From Anadara kagoshimensis (Eukaryota > Mollusca > Bivalvia > Arcoida > Arcidae): a stretch of 64,000 nt of DNA. Numbering within the stretch: position 1 is the first letter of the stretch; each line of letters opens with the position of its first letter. Below the pieces are notes generated by a model, which saw only the letters and a list, made by a program, of their open reading frames with translations, was not told the DNA's origin and did not search any database. Of this stretch, positions 1-11,284 are shown in pieces. The position numbers were made by a program, and so were the translations under genes. The stretch spans positions 22,677,845 to 22,741,844 of the forward strand of contig CM037868.1 of the NCBI GenBank assembly GCA_021292105.1, given 5' to 3'.

Positions 1-520
1 AATTAGGTCAATATATAAAAACATATGACATGGTGCAAAGATCAGTAATACGTCAAAGAAACATTTGACCAGTATTGAATCAAGGAATGTAGTGGATGGT
101 GTCATCCAGACCCAAGCCTTGAAAAAACAAGGATCACTATTTAAAAAATTTGGTCAGTTTAAAACATGACTTGGTGCAAAAATCAGTGTAAAATCAAATA
201 AAAATAAAAACAAATTGAAGAACCAGTCTCAATTGGAGCTAAATATTTGGCCTGGGTTTGCCACTAGACAGTAATCTTGTGGAACAAATTTTTTTTTACT
301 AGATTAAACACTGATTTGATACTTTTTGTATTGAGCATCGGTTGCCAAGTTGCTTAAGGCATGGGTTTAATGTATCACATTGCCTCTCATCACCAATTGT
401 TAGGTTAAGGGTCCCATTTGGCCAGATTCAAATTAGGTTTTGAGCTTACTGCAGTTTCCTTCACTATCTATTGTCTGTTGGCAGGAGAACTGTCAAACTT
501 TATAACACTAGTAGTACATG
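1..520. other. AT-rich sequence without a recognised gene
   Basis: I see no exon-like reading frame, RNA gene or repeat with ends that I recognise. The sequence is AT-rich with short homopolymer runs. Confidence 0.5.
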
Positions 521-904
521 TACATACCTGTCGAAAGTTTAACACTAAGCTACTGAAAAAGAGCCGAAGCTCGGCTGTCGAGTGGCCGAGATATGATTAA
601 CCTAAAAGCTGCCGACAGATACATAGCAGCAGCTGCCAAGATAAAGCTAGCTAGGGGTAGAAACGAGCTGCCGATTTGACACTTCCTAGGTTTCCATAAA
701 TTTAAAATAATTAGTAGCCAAATTTCCAAAATTTGTGAAAGTATAGTCCTTTTTAAAGTATTTTTCCACAGATTTGCTAAAATAGGTTACTTTTTGAAAG
801 AATTCTTCAGAAATAAGTAGCCAATGACGATTTTGACTTCTAGGAGTGCAAACATAGACTTGACACGTTAGCTTAGGGTTAAACTTTAGACAGACCTGTA
901 CTGT
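521..904. repeat. MITE R copy with terminal inverted repeats (CTGTCGAAAGTTTAAC ends)
   Basis: The left end reads CCTGTCGAAAGTTTAACAC and the right end is its near reverse complement, finishing in GACAGACCTGTACTGTA. The same ends occur at 10870-11034, 32015-32234, 33847-34076 and 37655-37870. This copy is longer because unrelated sequence at about 710-870 (duplicated again at 1925-2085) lies inside it. No coding capacity is visible. Confidence 0.65.
710..870 (+). repeat. Direct repeat P, first copy
   Basis: This stretch, starting GTAGCCAAATTTCC and running through TAGTCC and AAAGAATT blocks, is repeated in the same orientation at 1925-2085 with many point differences. It lies inside the MITE R copy at 521-904. 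Confidence 0.5.
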
Positions 905-1008
905 ATGTGCCCAGCCAGAATTCAAATCTAGGTGATGAGAGGGTCTGTGATCATTATTAAGCTTGTGCTTTTGACCACTTGGCCACTTGATGTGATGATC
1001 AACAGTCT

Positions 1009-1286
1009 TCTGTGACAGTGCGGTTGGCTTGGCATGATAAAGAAACCTGGGCTGGGTAACTCGAATCTCTCTTAGCAGTTACGAACACTTAACTCTGTTG
1101 TGTTATATACACATTAAGTGTTCGTAACTGCTAAGAGAGCTTCCAGTTACCCAGCCCTGCTGTATAATGCTATCAGACCAATGCACAGGCAAAATTTCTG
1201 CAACTTTGCCTATAGCTGGCAACCTCTTGATATAAGTGAGATATTCTTGACTTGGATGTTAAACACCAAAATCTAACTCAACTTAC
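1009..1286 (+). repeat. SINE A, degraded copy interrupted by a hairpin
   Basis: It carries the SINE A body (GGCTTGGCATGATAAAGAA, then CTGTATAATGC, GCACAGGCAAAATTTCTGCA, CTATAGCTGGCAAC) and the tail TATTCTTGACTTGGATGTTAAAC. The tRNA-like head is missing. An inverted repeat at 1051-1155 splits the body between AAGAA-CCTGG and CCCTGCTG. Confidence 0.65.
1051..1155. repeat. Near-perfect hairpin inside a SINE
   Basis: The arms 1051-1092 and 1114-1155 are reverse complements over 42 bases with two mismatches, around a 21-base spacer. The outer ends read GCTGGGTAACT and AGTTACCCAGC. It looks like a small foldback insertion or a palindromic duplication of SINE sequence. Confidence 0.75.
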
Positions 1287-1289
1287 CTA

Positions 1290-2095
1290 ATTCTTCTGTG
1301 ACAGTGGTATTGTTTGTCACCAAATTTCTTGACTTAGCACACAAATGTCTGCTGTTCCTAAGATGACATTGAAGACCCCCGTTACATTGTTTAGTAATAT
1401 GTACTTGATTTTTTTTTTTTTTTTTTTTTTTTTGTAAAAATTTATTTTGCCATACAATTAATTAATTGGATCATAATAATACTGTTTGTACATTTTGTAT
1501 ATATGATATGGATATTTGCATGGTTTATTGTTGTTCATGTGTCTTTGTTAAGGTCTGAAATTTATAATGTTGTTTTTTCATTGTTCATGTGTAAAATCAT
1601 GAAATTTTTCATGCACCTTCATTCTCCCTTTTTAGGGCTTTTCATGCTGATTTTATTTTTATTTTACATTTTTAATTTAATTAAAATTTTTTTAAATTTT
1701 TTGCATCTGAACTTATGAAATATTTCATGCATCTTTCTTTGTTAAGGTTTATAATTATAAAAGTGTTCATGGAATTTTTCATGAAATAGCTCATGCATTT
1801 TTTTTTTTTTTTTTGTTTGTTTCACTGTTAGAGTCTTAAAATGCAAAAGTCTTCATATATCGTCACTGTTATGATCTGAAATTGGCGGAATTGTTCACAT
1901 ATCCTATGTTTCCCCAATATTAAAATTATTGTAGCCAAATTTCCAGACTTTGTAAAAATAGTCCGTTTTAAAGAGATTTTTTTTTTTCAGGTATTCATTA
2001 AAATAGAATATTATTCAAAAGAATTTCTAAGAAATTTGTATCCTGTGGTGATTTTGGCTACCAATAATGAAAACATGCATCATTGCTGTTAAGGT
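1290..2095. repeat. AT-rich low-complexity tract with poly(T) and loose repeats
   Basis: A run of more than 20 T residues lies at about 1410-1432 and another at about 1799-1814. Phrases such as TGTTAAGGTCTGAAATT and GAATTTTTCATG recur irregularly, indicating decayed tandem sequence. The second copy of direct repeat P lies at 1925-2085. Short frames here have no protein-like character. Confidence 0.5.
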
Positions 2096-2096
2096 T

Positions 2097-2375
2097 TGAA
2101 ATCACTACGGTAGTTTAGATGGCACAGTGCTTGCTTCATATGAGGAGTCTTAACAAGATGCAAAAATAGCTATTGTTTATTTGTTATCCAAGCACTCTAC
2201 ATTTAGAAATGAAAGTCAGCTGTTCTTTCAAATGAGAAAAACGGATGCCCCATCCCTGTACTTTTCCCTGAGCACATTGCAACATCTTAAGTTTTGCAAC
2301 TTCACATACAGCTGGCGATATCTTGATATAAGTGAAATATTCTTGACATGGACATAAAACTCCATTCAAACAATC
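2097..2375 (+). repeat. SINE A, old diverged copy
   Basis: A decayed tRNA-like head (CTACGGTAGTTTAGATGGCACAG) is followed by fragments of the SINE A body and the diagnostic tail GATATAAGTGAAATATTCTTGAC. Divergence is high and the B box is not recognisable. Confidence 0.6.
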
Positions 2376-2454
2376 AATGTTAAGAGTTGGAACTATAAAA
2401 TTGTTTTACATCTCTCTGTTAAAATCTGAAATTAAGAAATTGTCTAATTTTGTT

Positions 2455-2550
2455 AATTTTTAATTTTCAAGTTGCATTTTTTTATAATTTTTATTTTTCA
2501 AGTTGCATTTATTTATAATCTTTAATTTTCAAGTTGCAATTATTTATATT
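2455..2550. repeat. Short tandem repeat, about 30 bp unit
   Basis: Three copies of a unit around TAATTTTCAAGTTGCATTT followed by TTATAAT are arranged head to tail. Nothing coding is apparent between here and the MITE at 2669. Confidence 0.6.
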
Positions 2551-2668
2551 TTTATAAGGTTTTTTTCTGCATTTTATGTTGTCAGGTCTTAGTTTTATAA
2601 AATAAATATTTCTTATTTCTTTGTTGACACTCTCGCATAAAACAGTTATGAGGTTCATCAATTTAGTT

Positions 2669-2845
2669 GATCCTGCCTTAAAGGCCACTCCTATATAAGG
2701 GCCACCTACTTTCAAAGGCCAGTATGATTTTATCCCAATTGCTCTTTATTCATGTTATTTGAACCTTTATATAAGAGCTACCTGCTTACAAAGGCTATAA
2801 TTTTCCTGGTTTCCTCAGGTGAGCTTTACAGACAGGTTTGACTGT
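2669..2845 (-). repeat. MITE A copy
   Basis: Reverse-orientation copy of the commonest element of the window (about 185 bp). Its ends are inverted versions of CCTGTCTATAAAGGCCACC and GGTGGCCTTTAAGGCAGG, normally flanked by TA and TACAGT/ACTGTA. The centre carries AGAGCAATTGGGATAAAAT in reverse complement. No coding capacity. Confidence 0.75.
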
Positions 2846-3107
2846 GATTGTGAGATTCTGTACATAAGAAAAGTGACCCTACTCTAGGGTGTGAGCGAGA
2901 AATACCACATCAGAGTAGCGACACGGATAACACAGAAAGCCTTTCTAGTTAGAATTTGTTTTCCCCAGCCATGTACAAAGGGTCCTACAGTACCCATTCC
3001 TATATTTTCTTTAATTTGAAACTTTCCTATATATGTATATTTCCCTATATCATTTGATTAAACTATATTTCTTAGACCTTTTTATACTTTTTTGTTAGTG
3101 GTAGCTT

Positions 3108-3395
3108 CAGGAATTCAGAATGGGGACATTTTCCCCACATTTAGCACATATCTGAGGCGAGATTAACACTTATGTATTGCTGAAGCAGTAAGTGTACATT
3201 GCAGTTGCCAATATTTTATGTTTGTTAGGGAAAAAAGGAAAGGAGGCCATGGATGTATATTTTATGTATAAACTATTTAAATATATTTCTATAATTTTAG
3301 TAAAAACTCTTATAATTTCCCATAAAACTCCCATAAATAATTTTGACCCCCACATCCCTATTTTTCTATATTTTTGGACCCCAAAACTGATAGGA
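3108..3395. repeat. Dispersed repeat Q, partner in inverted orientation at 53190-53490
   Basis: Landmarks (GGAATTCAGAA, ATTTAGCACATATCTGA, the AAGTGTACATTGCAGTT block, CATGGATGTATATTTTATGT) recur in reverse complement upstream of the lectin sushi exon about 50 kb away. No protein is recognised in either copy; the overlapping short frames on both strands are judged non-coding. Confidence 0.6.
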
Positions 3396-3599
3396 CAAGA
3401 TCTCTGTGTTTGGTACAAACTTGCCTCATTTCAAAAATATCATAAAATGTTATTTTTAATTGTATTTTTACTACTAGTATATTTATGCATCTTTATTATT
3501 TAAGATGTTGTTTTATTCCATTTGATACAGTGTTTTTGTGTGCATTATCCAAAACGCTTTGTTTTTTTCATCATGTCCATATCAATGGTCTAAAATTGT

Positions 3600-4370
3600 T
3601 TTTTAATGGTAGGTCCAGGACCTTTTGTCTTTTTTTTTGGCGGGTCTCCCATAAAGTTTTAAAAGTCCAATATCATTATTAAAAAGTTCATCTTCATCTT
3701 GCTCAGTCTGTTTCATTCGCTTCTAGTTCAGTTAGCGACCACAGGTGGCCTACTCTTTTCAAACTCTACAGAGGCGTTTTTAGCGTGCACTGAGACACAG
3801 GACCTCGGTTTTGAGTCCCATCAGAAAGACTATTCTGGCAACAAGCTTTTTGCTGCTCTAGTATGGGCAGGAGATGAAAATCTTCTCAGAACATTTCCAA
3901 GTCCAGGGCGAGGTTCGAACCCACAACCTTTGACTTCCAAAGCCAGTGACAGTACCACTGGGCTATATCCACCTATGTGCAATGATGTTTTCATGTAGAA
4001 AAATTAGTATTATCCTGGGAAAAAATGGCAGGTCCATTGGACTTTTAATGTTTAAATACCACGGATCTTAATTGAATGTAAAATCTACAGGTCTGGTACC
4101 TTCGGCCCGAAGACTTTTTAACTCTTTCATATTCAGGTTCAGTGAGTCCTGTTGTCTTTTCAGAGGTTTAAAAATTATGGGATTTTTTTTAACGGAAGAT
4201 TCAGAACCTTTTGTCTTTGTTTTTGGCAGGTCCCACATAAAATTGTGAATGGTTCATGTACAATTACTATATTATACAGTATAATTCTGATAAAATGCCG
4301 TCAAGTCCAACTTTTACAGTTTCAATATCAAAGGTCCAAATGTAAAATCAATAGGTCCAAGACCTCAGAC
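3600..4370. repeat. Region of duplicated sequence around an antisense SINE B copy
   Basis: A phrase around AGGTCCAGGACCTTTTGTCTTT and GGCGGGTCTCCCATAAA at 3600-3665 recurs at 4190-4245 in diverged form, flanking a minus-strand SINE B copy. No exon is seen. Confidence 0.45.
3697..3980 (-). repeat. SINE B copy (tRNA-headed, antisense)
   Basis: Read on the minus strand it begins with a tRNA-like head ending in a B box (GGGTTCGAACC) and has a body unlike SINE A. A second antisense copy lies at 54060-54312 (shared GCTCAGTCTGTTTCATTCGC, AGACTGCT and GACAGTGACAGTACCA). A 99-codon open frame across it is a by-product. Confidence 0.6.
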
Positions 4371-4540
4371 CAACTGCGGTAGCTCAGTTAGCAGAGTGTG
4401 CTAGCTTCGTAAGCGGGAGGTCATGGGTTCAAACTACAACCGGGTCTGACCCAATACTTGAAAGTGGGAAGTTGCTTTTCTTTCGCCAAGCACTCGATAT
4501 TACGAAATGAAAGTCACTGAAAGTTTCATATAAAGATATT
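4369..4540 (+). repeat. SINE A, 5' part only
   Basis: It contains the head CTGCGGTAGCTCAGTTAGCAG (A-box region), a B-box-like GGGTTCAAACT, CCGGGTCTGACCCAA and CTTTCGCCAAGCACTCG. The body and tail are missing after about 4540. Confidence 0.75.
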
Positions 4541-4764
4541 TTTTGTATTGTATTTATTTATCTAGAATTTTTAATAAATAAGATTTTATTGGATCATAAT
4601 TGTAAAAAAAAACATTTTAACCCCCACCAAAAACAAGTTTTTTTTAGAAGTACCTAAGCATGATTGCTAATTCAACTTGGGAAAATTTGGAATATGTTTT
4701 ATATTTGTATAAATTCACAGGATTGATAAGACATGACATAAAAATTTTGTGAATATATTATTTT

Positions 4765-5065
4765 GATCTCTGCTGGTGGACTAAGCATTCTCAAGGAGAT
4801 CTTATAAACTCAGTAGGCAATACTTTTGTATTATCTAAATTTGCTACTACCGGAAGTTTAAATCTGAAAACCCTCAAAAACTATAATATACTTCTTTATG
4901 CAGAGTATTTCCTTATCTAAATTTGGTTAAATATATTTTGGTTCTTTGGATAATTTTTCAATCCCATGAAAAAAAATAGATTTCAGAATTTATGTCCAAG
5001 CACTACTGATGAGAAATTGTATTTGGAAACGACTGTCTAAATCTGTAAAATTAATGCTGGTATAA
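4765..5065 (+). repeat. Dispersed repeat D copy
   Basis: It shares ACTCAGTAGGCAATA, CTCAAAAACTA, TCATGCAAAGTAT-like blocks and CACTACTGATGAGAAAT with copies at 50822-51045, 52495-52700 and 60106-60472. No inverted ends or coding capacity are seen. Confidence 0.6.
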
Positions 5066-5234
5066 TATGTAATTTCAAATACTTCACTTGCCTTTGCACT
5101 CAGACCATCATTGCCATTGGACACCAGGAAAGTCTTCAAAGGTTGATTTTCAAAAAAATTTACGTACACGAAAAATTCCTGATTTGAATATTTTTAATTG
5201 TTTTAAAATAATATAAATACTGTGTCATTTTATA

Positions 5235-5427
5235 TACAGTAAAACCTCATTATAATGCCCTTCGATAACTTTGCCACCTCGCTTATCGCCGCAGTATTTT
5301 GAAGTCTCAAAATCCATTTTGTTCATGTCTTTCTTTATCTGTCTCCCTCAATTTATCACCAAACCCCCTTTTTAACACCAAAATTTGATGGAACAAATGG
5401 TGGTGATGAATCAAAGTTTTACTGTAT
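5235..5427. repeat. MITE E copy with TACAGTAAAACC termini
   Basis: The ends TACAGTAAAACCTC and GTTTTACTGTA are inverted repeats. The interior has ACCAAAATTTGATGGAACAAATGG, which recurs at 11572-11752, at 17590-18055 (with a nested SINE) and partly at 53097-53175. Confidence 0.7.
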
Positions 5428-5477
5428 GTTACATATATTTCATTCTTATTATTTTAGTTTTATCATTTCTTCAAATT

Positions 5478-5560
5478 TCTGAAAATAAGTGGAGTGGAGT
5501 CATGGTGTTTTATGACCCAGTCAAGATTCTTTCACCAACATCAAGGTTGTCATTCCTGGA
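5478..5560 (-). repeat. SINE A 3'-end fragment
   Basis: The antisense tail GAGTCATGGTGTTTTATGACCCAGTCAAGA-like block is the conserved SINE A 3' end; the rest is absent. Confidence 0.5.
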
Positions 5561-5737
5561 ATTTGGAGGACACAGACATATATAGATATCCAGAAAAAGA
5601 CCACAGACCTTTTAACAAGCCTCTGACAAAATTTCTCATCTTCATCTGACTTAGTGAGTGGGTTTCGGGCCTAGATAGCCGGGACCACTTTGATCCTAAG
5701 TTTATGTTTTAGTTTTTAGAGTTCTCACAGGAGTACT

Positions 5738-5965
5738 GACCACTGTGGTAGCTCAGTTGATAGAATGCTTGCTCCATAAGTGTGACATCCTGTGTTCGAA
5801 CCCTGACCTATTACTCAACTCCACTATGCCAGAACTTACCCCCTCAATATAAATGAAAGATTCATGATGGGGACAGAAATTTTATTACTCCATTATCCCA
5901 GAACTTACAGCCTCATTATAAGCGATAGAATCTGGACAAGGATGTAAAACACTATTTTTATTTGA
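5738..5965 (+). repeat. SINE A, rearranged copy
   Basis: The head CTGTGGTAGCTCAGTTGATAG and a B box (TGTTCGAACCC) are clear. The body is shortened and a segment around CCAGAACTTACCCCCTCA is duplicated, before a degenerate tail. Confidence 0.65.
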
Positions 5966-5984
5966 CAATTCAATATTGTTGTTG

Positions 5985-6335
5985 TATTGCCAATATTTCA
6001 TAGTTGTTGTTAGAATTTTCATGCCATACCCATTTCATGGTTGTAGGAATTTTCATGTCATCGCCATCATGGTTATTGTTAGAGTTATCGTGTCATCACC
6101 ATTTCATGGTTGTTATATAACTTTCATGTCATCGCCATTTAATTGTTGTTAAGATTTTCATGCCATCATTATTTCATGGTTGTTCTAAAAAATGTTCATG
6201 TCATAGCCATCTCATGGTTATTGTAAGAATTTACATGTCATAGCCATTTCGTGGTTGTTCTTAGCTTTTTCATGTCATCGCCATTTCATGATTGTTGTAA
6301 GAATTTTCATGTCATTGTTTTATTATAAATAAAAT
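5985..6335. repeat. Minisatellite, about 40 bp unit, eight or nine copies
   Basis: A unit built on CCATTTCATGGTTGTTGTAA and GAATTTTCATGTCATCG is repeated head to tail with small indels. It is the only clear structure here. Confidence 0.75.
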
Positions 6336-6410
6336 TGCTGCATTTATCATTATGTCATTGTTATAACAGCAATATCAGTGTAATTATGCCTGACAACATA
6401 GTTTGGATAT

Positions 6411-6599
6411 TACAGTCGGACCTGTCTTTAAAGGTCGCCCAAGGAAACCAGTAAAAATTGCCTTTATGGGCAGGTGGGCTTAATATACATGTTTAAATAA
6501 TATGATTAAAGAACAATTGGGATACAATTCTACTGGCCTTTTATAAGTAGGCAGGTGCCCCTGTATACAGGTGGCCTTTAAGGCAGGTTGGACTTTATA
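6411..6599 (+). repeat. MITE A copy
   Basis: Full-length: begins TACAGTCGGACCTGTC and ends AAGGCAGGTTGGACTTTA, with GAACAATTGGGATACAAT in the centre. Confidence 0.8.
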
Positions 6600-7056
6600 G
6601 TTTTGTCATATAGTTTGGATACATTTTTTGTATTATTGACATTTTTTGTCATAAATCTACCATGTGTGTTATTTTGAAATTTTATTGATCTCTTTAATTT
6701 GCTTATATATATTAAGTATATTCCGGTAGGTAAAATTTAACTGTTTAGAAAGTCAAAATTTCTTGAACCCTATGGGTTCTTCATATACAGGATTCTGGGT
6801 TATTTTTAAATGTCTAAACTTCAACACTATTTAGATGACCCTTGTTTATTATTGGCCAATAACTTTTTCTTTTCAGCAACTTTCTGACTTTGACCCTCGA
6901 CCCACTTCATTTCAGGATTTCTTCAGTGCAAGGGAGACAATTCTGGAGCCATAATTATCAAGTCAGCTATGAGTTTAAATTTTTTTTGATAGATTATCTC
7001 CCTTTATATATCTTTATTCAGTATCACAGTTTGTATATTTTATTTTTTTCTTCTTT
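6600..7056. other. No gene recognised
   Basis: AT-rich sequence without a recognisable exon or repeat end. Confidence 0.4.
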
Positions 7057-7285
7057 AGGCAAACAACATTGACCTGTCTGCTTGACCTTTAATTTAAATA
7101 TTTATTTTGGATGAGTACATTTATTTATAGAGGAACACAGGTGTTTATTTTGTATACATCATGGAAAACATGCATTGTTTATGTATTAACTGTGAATCTT
7201 AACACTACTACCCATGTACTAAGTAGATCAACCTATATGAATATTTTGAATGAAAGGTCATACAGACAGGTCAATTTATTTGCCT
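7057..7285. repeat. Family F element (uninterrupted copy)
   Basis: The left end AGGCAAACAACATTGACCTG and right end CAGGTCAATTTATTTGCCT are inverted repeats. Interrupted copies lie at 40364-41205 and 58455-58859. No coding capacity. Confidence 0.7.
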
Positions 7286-7289
7286 GTCA

Positions 7290-8820
7290 TTACTAAAGGA
7301 ATTTTGTGAATGAATGTTATGGATATGAAAGATGCAGCTTAAATCCTGTTGAATATTAACTGTGAAACATTAAATATATCCAGTATCCTTAGAATATAAA
7401 AATTAAGGGGACATTACTCTTAAAGTTGTTCTTGTTACAAGAAATTTAATTAGTAATTGTTATCAAACATATTTACTCGGTACATGAAATGACATGAATA
7501 ATTCTTATGAAATTAACATTCAGTTGTTTTCCTAAATGTTACATGAATATCAATCTTTCAATTTTATCTAACACATTTACATAGAATGACATGAATATTT
7601 CTTATGAAATAAGCATTCACTTTTTGATGTATGAATTTAGATCATTAAATGATCATTCAGTTGTTGTTGTAACTAAATGTTACATGAATTTTTTATTCAC
7701 TCATTTTTATTCTAACATGTTCTACATGAAATGATATATGAATACTTATGAATGAACATTCAGGTTTCATTCTTTTTTCATAAATTTTTACCTAAATTTG
7801 TGGACGTGAAATAACTTGAATACTTTTATAAATGATTTTTTTTTTCTTTTAAACAGACCATTGTAGTTTAAAATGTACATTCATGTTTTCCTTCCTGTTC
7901 TGTCATTGTTTACCTAAAAAATATGAACACATGAAACATGAACATAAAATATGAAAAAATGGACATGAAATAACATGAATTACATAGTTTTTAAAATAAT
8001 CATTCTGAATATTTCCTTTTTATGAGGCCAACCCAATATTGAAATGAACATTGAATTTTATATTTTTATTTTTGTTCCATGAATTTTTACCTAAATCGTG
8101 GACATGAAATATTATGACATAACTTGGACATGAAATATCTTTTAAAATAATCATTCTTTTTTTATGAAACCATTTTCATTTGAAATGAACAGTCAAGTTT
8201 TTGTTCTTATTCATAATTTTTTATCTAAAACATGGGGATGAAATAACATGAAGATTATTTAAGTGGTCATTTTTATGCCAATGTCATTTTATCATGAATA
8301 TTTTACAAATAATCATTCAGTTTTCCTCTTATGAGGTCAATGTCATTTTATCATGAATATTTTACAAATAATCATTCTGTTTTCCTCTTATGAGGTCAAT
8401 GTCATTTTATCATGAATATTTTACAAATCATTCTTTTTATGAGGTAATTGTAGTTATCTCCCCTGTTGTATATATAAAATATGTGACCTTTGTTTTCTTC
8501 TATTTGAGGTCATTGTCATTTTACCATACAAACTTGTAGTTATCTCCCCTGTTGTATATATAAAATATTATGTGACCTTTGTTTTTCTATTTGAGGTCAT
8601 TGTCATTTTACCATACAAACTTGTAGTTATCTATAATATTATGTGAAGAATGTTTTCTTCTATTTGAGGTCATTGTCATTTTACCATACAAACTTGTAGT
8701 TATCTATAAAATATTATGTGAAGAATGTTTTCTTCTATCTGAGGTCATTGTCTTTAATCCTGTAAACATGTAGTTATCTCCCCTGTTGTATATATAAAAT
8801 ATTATGTGACATATGTTGTT
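7290..8820. repeat. AT-rich decayed tandem repeats
   Basis: The left part (about 7450-8240) has irregular repeats around ACATGAATA and ATCATTC. At 8270-8440 there are three copies of an approximately 60 bp unit (AATGTCATTTTATCATGAAT). At 8450-8815 there are about five copies of a unit of roughly 85 bp (TAGTTATCTCCCCTGTTGTA, TGAGGTCATTGTCATTTTAC). Confidence 0.65.
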
Positions 8821-8929
8821 GGTATAAAATACAATCTGCTTGTTAATAAATATATATACATATAATACAAGACATATTTATAGTTGTTGTATTTCTTATT
8901 TCAACTTGCCAGCTGGTCATGCTACTCGC

Positions 8930-9545
8930 CAAATTAAGTGCCAGTCTTTCCACCTGCAAGGCAAAAAATGCTAGTCCATCCATCTGCACTGCAAAGGGTG
9001 AGTCCTACAATCTGCATGGAAAATGTGTGAGTCTGTGCATCTAACAGCAATATGTGCCAGTCTGTCCATCTGCATGGCAAAATGTGCCAGTCCATCCATC
9101 TGCATTGCAAAGTGAGTCCTGCAATCTGCGCGGAAAAAAGTGAATCTGTGCATCTGAACAGCAATATGTGTGAGTCTGTTTATGTGCATGACAAATTGTG
9201 CCAGTCCGTCCATCTGCACGGCAAAATATGCCAGTCCATCCAGGCATCCATATGCAAGGCAAAATGTGCAAGTCTGTCCATCTGCATGACAAAATGTGAC
9301 AGTCCCTCCATCTGCATGTAAAATGTGTGAGTCTGTGCATCTGAACAGCAATATGTGCCAGTCTCTCTGTTCATCTGCATAGCCAAATGTGCAAGTCCTT
9401 CAATCTGCACTGCAAAGTGCAAGTTCTTGAAACTGCACAGAAAAATATGCGAGTCTGTGCATCTGAACAGCAATATGTGCAAGTATGTCCATGTGCATGA
9501 CAGAGTGCGAGTCCATCCATCTCCATGCCAAAATCTGTTTATTTG
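8930..9545. repeat. 30 bp minisatellite with four-monomer higher-order unit
   Basis: About twenty monomers of 28-30 bp share a GAGTCTGTGCATCTG or CCAGTCCATCCATCTGCA core. Four monomer types recur in order (types ending GGCAAAA, CTGCAAAG, GGAAAAA and AACAGCAATA), giving an approximately 117 bp higher-order unit with local disorder. Since 30 is divisible by 3, long stop-free frames open on both strands (up to 126 codons); they are repeat artefacts. Confidence 0.8.
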
Positions 9546-9709
9546 GTGTACAGCAAATAGAGGATCTTGCAGGGGTGATTATGCAACGAGTTGAATAAAA
9601 TTTCATGCAACCAGCCTTGAGCCTGACTTGCTCATGCAGCACAAAATATTTGCATTTTTTTAGAAGAATGGGTCCAAAAAAATACTTGAAAATTATCTTT
9701 ATGTCTTAA

Positions 9710-10018
9710 ATGGCCTACCTTATGGCATCAGTTGGTAGAGTGCTCATTTCATATGTGGAGGTCATTGGTACAAAGTTCAAACCCTGGCCAGGGTCTGGCC
9801 AAGACTTGAAAATAAGTTTTGACGGTTCTTTTCTAAGCACTTAGTACTGGGATATATAAGACATTATTTATTTTAAAGAGACCTAAAAACCAATGCCCTG
9901 TGTCACAATATACATGTATTGCCTTGAGCACAATTTAAAGGTAAAAATTTCTACCACTTCACCTATAGCTGGTGTTGTCTCGAAGTGAAATATTCTCAAC
10001 TGGGATGTAAAGCTCTAT
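9710..10018 (+). repeat. SINE A, diverged full-length copy
   Basis: The head GGCATCAGTTGGTAGAGTGC, B-box-like GTTCAAACCC, GGGTCTGGCCAAGACTTGAA, CACCTATAGCTGGTG and the tail AAATATTCTCAACTGGGATG are in the expected order. Confidence 0.7.
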
Positions 10019-10239
10019 TCTAATCTCTACTGCATATAATTCCGATTGGTCTTAAGCACAGATCCTGTGCGCTGACACTGGAGTAACACCTGCCATCAAA
10101 TCGTATCAAGTATGTTTGTCAGTTCCAAATGTACTTACGGAAGGTCGGTGGCTTTCCTCTTATGCCTCCTAATAAATGTAGGAATCCTAACTAGGGTGTA
10201 AAACACTAATGCTTCACTCCACTCCACAATTACTTAATT

Positions 10240-10555
10240 CATATCCCAATGCGTAGCTCTGTAAGTGAAAGGATGTGGGTTCCATCCACGACCGGGTCTG
10301 ACCCAAGACTTGAAAGTGGGTAGTGACTGTTCTTTCCCCAAGCACTCGCTATTACAAAATGAAAATCACAGACCAGAACTTAAAATAAATAAGTTCTTCT
10401 GTCATTTCAGGTGTGTCATGATAAAAAACCCTGTCGAATAATGCCATCATAATGTATCAGTGCAAAGTGCGGGAAAAATTTCTATAGCTGGTAATGTCTT
10501 GATATAAATGAAATATTCTTGACTGGGACATTAAACGCCATTACCCAACTCAACT
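10240..10555 (+). repeat. SINE A copy, head shortened
   Basis: It runs from a degraded head through GACCGGGTCTGACCCAAGAC and CAAGCACTCGCTATTAC to ATTCTTGACTGGGACATTAA and a CAACTCAACTC terminus. Sequence at 10035-10225 just upstream looks like a fragment of a related SINE. Confidence 0.75.
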
Positions 10556-10734
10556 CTCACTTTCATATATGTTCATAAGAATACAGATATTTAAAAGCAA
10601 AATCAAAAATTTTAATTTTATTAATATCAGATATTAATTGTATTTCAATCATAAATATTTTTAAAAAAAATGTAGGACTCAATCCCAATTATTACCACTG
10701 CTAATTGTAATTTAGTCCAAAATATACATTTTAA

Positions 10735-11130
10735 GAGACATCTCGGTAAAAGACTAGAATTCTAAAGATGAGGCTCAATGGGCCTCACTGTAGCACTCAC
10801 CTGGACACAAGTGGATACAAAAAATGTTAAAACTTCTTATTTTTTCTGCATATAAATAAGACTAAAATGCAGTACATATCTGTCAAAAATTTAACACCAA
10901 GCTAACGAGCTATCCATTCCTCAGCCACTTGGCAGCCCATCTTTAGCTATCCATTCCTCAGCCACTTGGCAGCCCATCTTTGACCCTTTTTTGTAAGATC
11001 AGTATTATTAAATTTTCAGCAGGTCTGTACTGTAACTTTCATGGTCCAAAATATACATGCATTTTAAGAGACATCTTGTGAAAGACTAGAATTAGGACGA
11101 GACTCAATGGTATAGCGCTCACCTGGACAC
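10735..11130. repeat. Direct repeat flanking a MITE R copy
   Basis: CCAAAATATACAT-TTTTAAGAGACATCT and CTCACCTGGACACA occur at 10728-10808 and again at 11043-11122, on either side of the MITE R copy at 10870-11034. Confidence 0.55.
10870..11034. repeat. MITE R copy with an internal duplication
   Basis: The ends CAGTACATATCTGTCAAA and CAGGTCTGTACTGTA are inverted. Inside, a segment of about 37 bp (CTATCCATTCCTCAGCCACT, then TGGCAGCCCATCTTT) is repeated twice in tandem. Confidence 0.65.
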
Positions 11131-11284
11131 AGAAATACCAACTTAAAAAGCTAGTTATATTTTGTGTATATAAGTTTTACCTTAAATATTTTAAAAATAC
11201 TACTGTAAAAACAATGTATATTGTATAAAACAAATTAACACCTAATATTATATGAATACAGCTTCAATAATGATAATTATCACA

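Noticed and set aside
3699..3998. 99-codon frame
   Set aside because: Lies across an antisense SINE B copy and includes its tRNA-like end.
8934..9482. Overlapping open frames on both strands, up to 126 codons, with Cys/His-rich peptides
   Set aside because: All arise from the 30 bp tandem repeat, which keeps several frames open at once; no start context, splice sites or family match.
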